This document shows, piece by piece, positions 35,182-43,600 of a stretch of 64,000 nt of DNA; within the stretch, counting starts at the first letter, position 1, and each line of letters starts with the position of its first letter. Under the pieces are notes generated by a model. That model did no database searches, was not told where the DNA came from, and saw only the letters and a list, made by a program, of their open reading frames with translations. Source of the stretch: Archaeoglobus sp. (GTDB lineage: Archaea; Halobacteriota; Archaeoglobi; Archaeoglobales; Archaeoglobaceae); contig NZ_JACDNT010000005.1 in the NCBI RefSeq assembly GCF_017656475.1, positions 1 to 64,000 of the forward strand, read 5' to 3'. Made by a program: the position numbers and the translations under genes.

Positions 35182-37528
35182 AATCAACAAAAACGGAGAA
35201 AAATACTTTCAGACACTGGAAGGTCATACGGTAGACGCACTCAAAATACTGAAGATATACATTAAAAGAAATCGTGAAATAGTAGATCAGTTCTGTGAAA
35301 GATGGAAACTAAATAAAGAAAAATTTCTAAGAAATCTTTTTCTGACTGTTTATCTGCACGACATCGGCAAATTAACCAAGGAGTTCCAGCAAAACATAAG
35401 GCAGAACAGAAGATCGCAAAGGTATCCTCACGCATACTATGGATTCTTTCTGCTCCACGATTCCTTTACCGACACGATTATTGATGTCCCTATAGAACTT
35501 GCCCCTATTTTAGGGCATCATACGCAGCTTTACGACAATCTTTACTCAGATTATAACCAATTCGAAAAACCAACTTTTCTGGAAGAGGAGATCAGAAAGT
35601 TTGTATCAGATGCAGCAAGAATATACAAAGAACTGGGTTTTGATGAATTTTTCAAATTCGACGGCTTCACTCTTAATGACATCCCGAAATTTAGCTGGAA
35701 TGGTATCGAGAAAGCTCGGAAGAGGTTTGTCAGGAAAATAAATATGTACGTGAAGGAAAATAAAGATTGGGAGCGAGTGAAGTCAGTGTTCTCATACATC
35801 TTTGCAATACTCCAGACATGCGATGATTACGCAAGTGTTGGCTTCAGAAAATTCGTTGAGAATGGCAAGGAAAAGGGAGGCGTTTTTGGCGCGGTTCTTA
35901 AAGACGAGGATGCAGGTGAATATGTTCCTGTACTGCAAATAGATGACCCTGTAAAAGCGGTTCTTGGAGACAGAGAGCCCTATGAATTCCAGAAAAAGGT
36001 AATGAGCTCGGGAAAGTTCGTAACTTTATTTGCACCGTGCGGGAGAGGTAAAACCGAAGCGGCACTTCTATGGGCTCTCAATATTCTCAAGAAGCATAAA
36101 AGAAACAAGATTATCTTTGCGATGCCAACTCAAACTACAAGCAATGCAATGTATGATCGTTTTATTCACGATTTCAAATTTGGAAAAGAAAATGTTGGAC
36201 TTTATCATGGAAGAAGTTTTATTAAACTAAGAGATGAGCTTAAAAAGGAAAAAGAAGAAGAATTTGATGAGGAAAAAGATGCGGAAGAGCTCAGAAGCGA
36301 GACTTTTAAGGGGAATATTTTCTTCAAGCCAGTAACCATCACAACTGTAGACCATCTGATTTACTCATTCGTTAAGGGCTTCAGCCAAGCAGATTTTGCT
36401 TTTGGCAACTTACAAAACGCAGTTATCATTTTTGATGAAGTACACTACTACGAAAAGTACACTCTGGAGCACTTACTCGCTCTCTTCAAACTCCTGAGAA
36501 AAATGGACATTCCACACTTGGTAATGTCGGGAACACTTCCAGAATTTATGCTCAAAAAACTTCATGATTATGAACATGTAGTCGACTGGGAAGGATTGAA
36601 ATTCCAGCCGTTTAAAATTGAACTGGATGGAGAGACAATATTTGATAGTGAGGTATTGGAAGAAATTGCAGAAAATTATCGAAAAGGGTTAACGCAATTT
36701 GTGATTCTGAATACTGTAGAGCGGGCTAAGGATCTCTACAAGAAATTAAAGGAGAAGCTAAAGGAGTCCTTTAACCAGCCGAATATTATGCTTTATCACT
36801 CTCAGTTTACGTATGATGACAGAATAAAAAAGGAGAACGAGATTTATCAAAGAATTAAGCAAAAACCTTTCGTTCTTGTTGCTACGCAAGTTATAGAAAT
36901 CTCACTTGACATTTCATGCGATGTTATGCATTCAGAGCTTGCTCCACCCGACGCTCTTGGCCAAAGGGCAGGAAGACTCAACAGAAAGGGAAAATTCTGG
37001 AAGAATGAAGTGGAACACAAACTGAAAATTTACATACCAGAAAATCACCTACCATACGATGAAAAATTAATCAACAAATCTAGAGAGATTATTGTGAATT
37101 ACCAGAAGCCAGTGAGTTATAAAGAAATAAAAGAGCTGTGTGACCTTGCTTATGCAGAATATGAGCTCGGAAAAAGCGACCTCCTTATATTTTTCAAAAA
37201 ATGCGCTGTGTTCGGTGAGCACTGGAGAAAGGTTGCAACTGAAAGCGAAGAAGGATTGAGATTTAAAGTTAGAGAAGAGAATGTTCAGTATGTAGACGTT
37301 ATTCCGGAATGTATTTTTGAAGAGAGTAGAGATAATGCCTTGAGAGTTCAAAATACGGCTAAAATACCACTTTACTATTTACTAGAGGATTTAAACTCTG
37401 GTGGTGGAGCCTTCTATCTCTATGAGACGCCGGAAAGGAAAAGAGCGTTCTGGATTTGCAGATACCCGTACAGCTATGAAATAGGGTTTGATTATGGTGT
37501 AAAAACTGATAATCTGAATATACTTTGA
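35153..37528 (+). CDS. cas3: Cas3 HD-nuclease/helicase
   Basis: A 791-residue fused Cas3, the enzyme that unwinds and degrades target DNA. The HD nuclease has EGHTVDALK, LHDIGKLTKEFQ, YPHAYYG and ILGHHTQLY. The SF2 helicase has Walker A PCGRGKTEAALLWA, DEVHYYEKYT (a DEVH box), MSGTLP (motif III), VATQVIEISLDISCDVM (motif V) and LGQRAGRLNRKG (motif VI). All catalytic residues are present. I chose TTG 35153, with AAGGTGA 5 bp upstream; GTG 35144 is in frame. It overlaps the HEPN-like gene. The 3' end lies next to a broken vapC remnant, which may mark an old insertion junction. Confidence 0.93.
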   Translation: MKFLPIAKLEINKNGEKYFQTLEGHTVDALKILKIYIKRNREIVDQFCERWKLNKEKFLRNLFLTVYLHDIGKLTKEFQQNIRQNRRSQRYPHAYYGFFLLHDSFTDTIIDVPIELAPILGHHTQLYDNLYSDYNQFEKPTFLEEEIRKFVSDAARIYKELGFDEFFKFDGFTLNDIPKFSWNGIEKARKRFVRKINMYVKENKDWERVKSVFSYIFAILQTCDDYASVGFRKFVENGKEKGGVFGAVLKDEDAGEYVPVLQIDDPVKAVLGDREPYEFQKKVMSSGKFVTLFAPCGRGKTEAALLWALNILKKHKRNKIIFAMPTQTTSNAMYDRFIHDFKFGKENVGLYHGRSFIKLRDELKKEKEEEFDEEKDAEELRSETFKGNIFFKPVTITTVDHLIYSFVKGFSQADFAFGNLQNAVIIFDEVHYYEKYTLEHLLALFKLLRKMDIPHLVMSGTLPEFMLKKLHDYEHVVDWEGLKFQPFKIELDGETIFDSEVLEEIAENYRKGLTQFVILNTVERAKDLYKKLKEKLKESFNQPNIMLYHSQFTYDDRIKKENEIYQRIKQKPFVLVATQVIEISLDISCDVMHSELAPPDALGQRAGRLNRKGKFWKNEVEHKLKIYIPENHLPYDEKLINKSREIIVNYQKPVSYKEIKELCDLAYAEYELGKSDLLIFFKKCAVFGEHWRKVATESEEGLRFKVREENVQYVDVIPECIFEESRDNALRVQNTAKIPLYYLLEDLNSGGGAFYLYETPERKRAFWICRYPYSYEIGFDYGVKTDNLNIL

Positions 37529-37530
37529 CG

Positions 37531-37554
37531 GGCATCAACCACGATCTTTTCCAT
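37531..37554 (-). pseudogene. VapC-like PIN toxin remnant (first 8 codons)
   Basis: On the minus strand an ATG at 37554, inside the end of the small upstream gene, begins MEKIVVDA, the standard first strand of a VapC PIN domain with its catalytic Asp. After eight codons the similarity ends at the base where the cas3 stop region begins. The rest of the toxin is gone. This is consistent with a recombination junction at 37529-37531. It is a short match, so confidence is limited. Confidence 0.4.
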
Positions 37555-37687
37555 ATCTACCCTCTCTAAACTCTCTTACTATCTCCTCAGCTTTAACCTC
37601 ACCTCTACTCTTCTTTCTCACTATCTCTCTTTTATGAGTGTCGCTTTCGCTCTTAAAGCTTGAAATCTCATCGCTCTCGGACATCAT
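37535..37687 (-). CDS. Small VapB-like antitoxin
   Basis: A 50-residue charged protein (ATG at 37687, a second ATG at 37684): SESDEISSFKSESDTHKREI, then GEVKAEEIVREFREGRYGK. The C-terminal helix and tail look like the toxin-wrapping end of VapB antitoxins. Its last codons overlap the start of a PIN remnant, the usual vapB-vapC arrangement. With the toxin lost it would be an orphan antitoxin. It follows the mntA remnant by 8 bp on the same strand, so toxin-antitoxin genes are stacked here. Confidence 0.5.
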   Translation of the reverse strand: MMSESDEISSFKSESDTHKREIVRKKSRGEVKAEEIVREFREGRYGKDRG

Positions 37688-37695
37688 TTGCCCCC

Positions 37696-38117
37696 TCACC
37701 TCTTTGGCCTCATTATCTTCTCCAGCTTTTTACACCTCTCAATCGCTCTAATCTTTTCTTCAAGGGTTTCGTGATAGCTGATCCTGTGTTTCACGTTATC
37801 CCAAATCTTTCTCCAGTAGTAGAAGTATTCGGAAATCTCAAGCTCATCTCCAAACAGAACAATATAGTCATCCATAACCGAGGCCTTTACCTTGATGGGC
37901 AGCAGCTCAAATACTCTCAGATCATATGGGGTCTGGTAAGAACGAACAGTTTCTTCTGAATTTCCACATTTTTCTTCCTATCTCTGATCCTCGTAATCAC
38001 TGCAACATCAATATCTGATCCCTCTCTGAACTCTCCGGTAACGTACGAGCCGAAAATAACAGCTTCAAAATCTGAAATTGCTCTGAGATCCTCTCTTACC
38101 TTCTCAAGGCAGGACAT
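37696..38117 (-). pseudogene. MntA-like nucleotidyltransferase antitoxin, frameshifted
   Basis: The N-terminal frame (ATG 38117) reads FEAVIFGSYVTGEFREGSDIDVAVI, the GSx10DxD core of MntA. It stops at about 37917 after LTRPHMI. The neighbouring frame carries the expected remainder, PYDLRVFELLPIKVKASVMD to EKIMRPKR, ending at 37696. A single indel in the ACCCCATATG region near 37925 explains the break. Intact MntA would neutralise HepT by AMPylation. Here both partners are broken. It overlaps the hepT remnant start by 14 bp. Confidence 0.65.
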
Positions 38118-38477
38118 TCTCCACCCTCTTTACGAATTCTACCAGAATTTCTTTCACCTCTTCTACTGAACTTAGAACGAGCTGTTTGTCCACTTTGTTG
38201 TATCTGTGAACCAGCCAGTTTCTCAGCCCGTTGCACATTTTGAGCTTCTCGGTCAGTCTCTTATCAATCACTCCAATCTCGTGCAGTATCTCTATATTTT
38301 GTGTAGTCATCCTCAACCCCTTTTTCCAAGATCTTTAACAAGCATTGCGGAAATATCCATGGCTGATTCTATTGCCGTTAGGAGGTTGTAGAAGGTTCCG
38401 CTGATCTCTATTGGTTTTTCAGGGTTTTGTGGAATCTCATTCAAAGCTTCGATGATGTACCCGATTTTTTCTTGTAC
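38104..38477 (-). pseudogene. HepT-like (DUF86) HEPN toxin, frameshifted
   Basis: One frame from about 38477 reads VQEKIGYIIEALNEIPQNP to LVKDLGKRG and stops at 38313. The next frame carries NIEILHEIGVIDKRLTEKL and then GLRNWLVHRYNKVD, with the RNx3HxY ribonuclease motif of HepT. The junction lies near the AAAAAGGGG run at 38316-38324. No start codon is visible at the upstream end. So the toxin is broken at least once. It is paired with the mntA remnant. The remaining gap to cas2 (38478-38531) is AT-rich and shows no gene. Confidence 0.65.
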
Positions 38478-38531
38478 TGTTCTTTGTTTTGTTTGTTTTA
38501 TATTTTACTGTATTTGAAGTTTGGGCATTGC

Positions 38532-38795
38532 TCAGATTATTTCATCCATGCTGCTCTTCTCCATCCCCAAAACTTCTCTCTTCATCGCGTCAGCACTCCT
38601 AAGCCTGTAAATAACAACCATGTCCTCCTCCTCGTTTATAATCTCCCTCAGCCCCATCTTGACTTCCTCAAGGTCGGCCTGCGTGAGCTCGCCCTCAAAC
38701 AACGAATTCTGAATCCAGTTCAGGTGCTTCCTGAGAAACTTCTTTACCTTATTCACTCTATCAACATTGACATCGTAGGCGATTATCACATACAT
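38532..38795 (-). CDS. cas2: Cas2
   Basis: An 87-residue ferredoxin-fold protein that bridges Cas1 dimers in the spacer-integration complex. The first strand YVIIAYDVNVDRVNKV carries the conserved Asp, and QNSLFEGELTQADLEEVK is the typical middle segment. It starts 1 bp after the cas1 stop. The cas4-cas1-cas2 unit is transcribed away from the array, opposite to the interference genes. Confidence 0.95.
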   Translation of the reverse strand: MYVIIAYDVNVDRVNKVKKFLRKHLNWIQNSLFEGELTQADLEEVKMGLREIINEEEDMVVIYRLRSADAMKREVLGMEKSSMDEII

Positions 38796-38796
38796 A

Positions 38797-39765
38797 CTAC
38801 CACCACATCACGAAAGGTTTGTATTTCTCGGCATTCAAGATGTGCTTAACGAGCTTGTAGCACTCCAGCCTTATCAACCGCTGATAGGAGACTTTTCTGC
38901 CAAGCGTTCTGTGCTTTATGGTCCTCTCAAGCCTATCGTTGAAAGCCTTTAGAAATTTCTTTTTTCCGCTCTCACTCAGAAGAACGCCCCTGAACTCTTC
39001 ATCAAAATCCCCTTCACCGACCATTTTCTTGTTGACGAGAGAGATGACAAGTCTGTCCACGAGTAGAGGCTTAAAAATCTCCGCAATGTCAAGCGAGAGG
39101 CTGAACCTCCTCTCAGAAGGTTCGTGAAGATAGCTAATTGCCGGATGGAGCTGGGTGTGGTAGATTTCTGTCAGGACTGCAGAGTACAGAAGAGAATTTC
39201 CGAAGCTGATCATGGCGTTAACCTCGTTCTCCGGCGGCTGCCTGCTCCTCCTCTCGAACTTCATTCCGGTCAGAATGTTATCGAACTTTGAGTAGTATTC
39301 CGTCCTTGCTGCAGCCTCAATTCCCATCACCTCCTCTACGCTCTCTGCCTCTCCAAGTCCTTGAAGAGCTGAAATCACTCCTGCATCATCCTCCCCACTC
39401 CTCCTCAGCACACGTGCCATGTTCATTATACTGCCCTCAACGAACGCCTTTGCCAAATATAGCCTCTTCTCCCTGTCAAGGTAGTGCTCCGCCTGCCTCA
39501 CCACCACTTCACCCGAAATTAGACTCTCTCTGGGGTAAAACGAGCCGGTATAGTAGCCGTGTCTGTTGAAGAAGTGCACGCATACACCCTCCTTAGCCAG
39601 ATAGTTTAAAGCTTGAGAGGTTACGGTAAGCGAGCCGAGAGCGTATATGGCGTATATTGAGCTTATCGGAATCGGTCTCCTCTCTTCAGTACTCTCAAAG
39701 TATATCGTGTTCTCCTTTCTTCTTAGTTTTCCGTCAGAAACTATATAGAAGTTCTTCTTCCTCAT
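38797..39765 (-). CDS. cas1: Cas1 integrase (type I-B)
   Basis: A 322-residue Cas1 that integrates new spacers at the leader end. N-terminal beta domain: [19 protein letters not shown]. The catalytic helical domain shows the metal ligands: Glu in [18 protein letters not shown], His in [20 protein letters not shown] and Asp in [16 protein letters not shown]. Length is typical of I-B Cas1. It lies 4 bp after cas4 and 1 bp before cas2, so the three are co-transcribed. Confidence 0.96.
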   Translation of the reverse strand: MRKKNFYIVSDGKLRRKENTIYFESTEERRPIPISSIYAIYALGSLTVTSQALNYLAKEGVCVHFFNRHGYYTGSFYPRESLISGEVVVRQAEHYLDREKRLYLAKAFVEGSIMNMARVLRRSGEDDAGVISALQGLGEAESVEEVMGIEAAARTEYYSKFDNILTGMKFERRSRQPPENEVNAMISFGNSLLYSAVLTEIYHTQLHPAISYLHEPSERRFSLSLDIAEIFKPLLVDRLVISLVNKKMVGEGDFDEEFRGVLLSESGKKKFLKAFNDRLERTIKHRTLGRKVSYQRLIRLECYKLVKHILNAEKYKPFVMWW

Positions 39766-39769
39766 TCTA

Positions 39770-40276
39770 TCACCCTACAAAGCAGAATTCAAAATAGGCG
39801 CACTTCCTGCAGTGCTTTTTCCTTACAGGCTTAGGCATCTCCTTGTTTTTCTTCAACTCATCGATTTCTTCCAGAATTTTCTCCAAATCTCTTAGCTTCT
39901 CCTCGTCCAGCTCGACGTTCAAGACTTCCTTACTCTTTGGATACGTAATTCTCCCCTTAGCAGATATCCCGAGATTTGAAAGGTAAAAGAGGTAGTAGAG
40001 CATCTGAAAAACATCTGCCTTCTCCATTGATTTTGCCTTCTTCACTTCCTGAATCTCAAGCTCATTTCCCTTCCTAACAACATCTATTGCTATTGGCCCA
40101 ATCCGGACATCCTTTCTGTCCCTCTGGTAAAATTCCTTATGGACGAGCTTTCCAAGCTTTACTAGATCGCTTTCCCTCTCCAAATTCACGTTGTGGCTGA
40201 AAAGCCACAGTTTGGTTTTGCACACGAAATAGTAGTTAACCTCCACTCCTCTGATATACATTTCATCAATCATCAC
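39770..40276 (-). CDS. cas4: Cas4 nuclease
   Basis: A 168-residue RecB-like nuclease with a 4Fe-4S cluster, which trims prespacers and checks the PAM. The cluster Cys are in [10 protein letters not shown] near residue 19 and [16 protein letters not shown] at the C-terminus. The nuclease core has [21 protein letters not shown] with Asp and the E-x-K pair. The ATG at 40276 is adjacent to in-frame ATGs a few codons later; I keep the first. It is the first gene of the adaptation unit and faces the CRISPR leader. Confidence 0.93.
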   Translation of the reverse strand: MMIDEMYIRGVEVNYYFVCKTKLWLFSHNVNLERESDLVKLGKLVHKEFYQRDRKDVRIGPIAIDVVRKGNELEIQEVKKAKSMEKADVFQMLYYLFYLSNLGISAKGRITYPKSKEVLNVELDEEKLRDLEKILEEIDELKKNKEMPKPVRKKHCRKCAYFEFCFVG

Positions 40277-40664
40277 AAAATTAATCTGTGCTGTACAATA
40301 AATAGCTTACCACTAATACTTTTGGCTGTTAAAGGGTGCTTAGAAAAGGTTTAATTCTAGAAAACAAGTGTCTGAGCCGGTCGCAAAATGATTTATTTCT
40401 GAATTTTATTGTATACATTTTTAGTTTTTATTTCCTTTGCTTTGAAAATGAGGTGGTCTGAGTTTTATTGTTATGCTTACCCATGCTGATTTAACTCTAA
40501 TTTCGCTAAAGAGTGGTTTGGTCATCCCAAATTGAAATAGGTCTTCAGAATAAAAATCGCACATCATTATAAACAACCTGCAACTTTAAAGATACGCGAT
40601 TGTATATAAACTAAAGGAGGAACAAGAAACCTTTAAATTAGAAATGGAGAAAATATTACTGATT
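40277..40664 (+). promoter_or_regulatory. CRISPR leader
   Basis: A 388-bp AT-rich, gene-free stretch between cas4 and the first repeat. A TATA box TGTATATAAAC lies at about 40601-40611, placing the transcript start roughly 30 bases before the first repeat at 40665. The cas4 promoter must also lie in the left part (an AATAAATAG element near 40297-40306). The side next to perfect repeats is the leader; the far end of the array has a truncated repeat. New spacers should enter here. Confidence 0.8.
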
Positions 40665-43600
40665 GTTGAAATCAGACCAAGATGGGATTGAAAGCGGTTG
40701 ATACAGCATACTCGGCGGATGATAGAGCACCAGTTGAAATCAGACCAAGATGGGATTGAAAGCTTTATAACGAAGAAAATACAACAGAAGCACAAGCTTG
40801 TTGAAATCAGACCAAGATGGGATTGAAAGTCATCTCTCCTAAGGAAATCAAGTCTTATCTCAATGACGTTGAAATCAGACCAAGATGGGATTGAAAGTTG
40901 ATCAGGTCTGTCGTCGAAGGCACTGACACTACAGTGTTGAAATCAGACCAAGATGGGATTGAAAGTTGACAAAAGAGCAAAAGATGGTGGCAAAGGCTAT
41001 AGTTGAAATCAGACCAAGATGGGATTGAAAGTTCTTTGCATCACTATGAATCCCTAAATACGAAGCTACTATATGTTGAAATCAGACCAAGATGGGATTG
41101 AAAGTTTATCCACGTAGCACTGTTTATTGTCCCGTTGTTCCCGTATCCAGTTGAAATCAGACCAAGATGGGATTGAAAGTAGGTCTTATAGCCCTCACCC
41201 TCCAAAGCCCGGTATGATTTCCGCTACACTACGTTGAAATCAGACCAAGATGGGATTGAAAGTTCCAAGCACCATTCGATGCAAACGTGTCTCCGACGGT
41301 TGAAATCAGACCAAGATGGGATTGAAAGATTAACGGTCTAAAAGTATCTAACAAACTACGCAATACGTTGAAATCAGACCAAGATGGGATTGAAAGGAGT
41401 CTAATTCTATTTTTTAGAGGTGTGAGGGATGGGTTGAAATCAGACCAAGATGGGATTGAAAGTTGCGGGGCTGATTGTGCCACTCTCACCTTCAAGGTTG
41501 AGTTGAAATCAGACCAAGATGGGATTGAAAGTAATTCAAAGTCATCTGTCATTTAAGCCCCTCCTTTGTTGAAATCAGACCAAGATGGGATTGAAAGGAC
41601 GACGTTTACGGACATGGCACAGAGTGCACGTCAGTTGAAATCAGACCAAGATGGGATTGAAAGGAGCGTCAGATTGGCATCATCGGCTAAAGGTGGAGTG
41701 TTGAAATCAGACCAAGATGGGATTGAAAGTCGCCTGAATCTCCTCAAGAGTTACGTACATTTCCAAGTTGAAATCAGACCAAGATGGGATTGAAAGTACC
41801 CTCTCGCTGATCTGTTCGGACTCGAGCTCGGGTTGAAATCAGACCAAGATGGGATTGAAAGGATACTCGCAAAAATCGCATTCCTCTGAGCCGCAGGTTG
41901 AAATCAGACCAAGATGGGATTGAAAGGACAATCAGGCTATCTCATGGGGAGACCCACTTTGGTTGAAATCAGACCAAGATGGGATTGAAAGGTCTAAAGT
42001 TAGAGTTATTTCTCTATCATCACTCAAAACAGTTGAAATCAGACCAAGATGGGATTGAAAGAAGCTCCTCCCGTATCGGTAAGGAGCAGGGCAACGTGTT
42101 GAAATCAGACCAAGATGGGATTGAAAGAGTGCCTGCAAAGCTACAAGTAGTGGTGCAATAAAGTTGAAATCAGACCAAGATGGGATTGAAAGAGCTTTTG
42201 AAGAGGTCGTAAATCTCACCCATAGAGCGTTGAAATCAGACCAAGATGGGATTGAAAGCAGAAACTGGTTCTAGCTCAGGTGCAAGAGGTGAACATGTTG
42301 AAATCAGACCAAGATGGGATTGAAAGGAGTTTTAAGCCACTCGTTTAAGCTCATTACGGTGTTGCATGTTGAAATCAGACCAAGATGGGATTGAAAGAGT
42401 TTACGGCATGATGGACATTGTATACCCGTTAATTGTTGAAATCAGACCAAGATGGGATTGAAAGAGAAGATAGTGTACGTGGTGTATGGGTCGAAAAACG
42501 GTTGAAATCAGACCAAGATGGGATTGAAAGAAAGAAACTTCTCGACCATTAGTGTTTTCCTAACTTCGTTGAAATCAGACCAAGATGGGATTGAAAGCAA
42601 GGATGAACGCAATTTCATGCTCGGCAGGCCAAGCGGTTGAAATCAGACCAAGATGGGATTGAAAGCCTTGATCAAGTGGATGAAGTCTTTGGGTTGATCA
42701 TAGGTTGAAATCAGACCAAGATGGGATTGAAAGGTGATTCTGATACTCATCGTTGTAGGGTTCGTCACGGGACTCTTTGGTTGAAATCAGACCAAGATGG
42801 GATTGAAAGGTTGTAGAGAAGTATAACATCCAAGAGCCGATCTTTGCAACCAAGTTGAAATCAGACCAAGATGGGATTGAAAGCCAAATACAAGAAAATC
42901 GCTCTTGCCGCCCTTCTCATCGTTGAAATCAGACCAAGATGGGATTGAAAGGTTGTAGAGAAGTATAACATCCAAGAGCCGATCTTTGCAACCAAGTTGA
43001 AATCAGACCAAGATGGGATTGAAAGCCAAATACAAGAAAATCGCTCTTGCCGCCCTTCTCATCGTTGAAATCAGACCAAGATGGGATTGAAAGAGTTAAC
43101 TTTATCTGGCTTCATATCTCCGCTTATTTGCGTTGAAATCAGACCAAGATGGGATTGAAAGACAAACTTGATTCCATATTTTTGCGCATAGTATTCACGT
43201 CTATGTTGAAATCAGACCAAGATGGGATTGAAAGGCTCTTCTCTGTTCACATCTGGTTGCGGAGCTAACCGTTGAAATCAGACCAAGATGGGATTGAAAG
43301 GACGTGCTTGTTGAACCAGTCGTATTCAGAGGCTCCGAGTTGAAATCAGACCAAGATGGGATTGAAAGCGAGCCGAGGCTCCAGAACTCCTCGCTGATAT
43401 CTTCGTTGAAATCAGACCAAGATGGGATTGAAAGTCCGTCCGCGTCGACTTCATCCTCTTCGGCTTCCTGCTGTTGAAATCAGACCAAGATGGGATTGAA
43501 AGTTTTTATCAACTAGAGCTAATATCCTTACTTACAGCTATAGCTAGTTGAAATCAGACCAAGATGGGATTGAAAGACTTCAAGGAGCTTCAACTGGATG

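Noticed and set aside
41180-41232. Spacer 8 resembling a tRNA-Gln fragment on its reverse strand (GGGCTTTGGAG)
   Set aside because: The anticodon stem does not pair and the arms are incomplete; likely coincidence.
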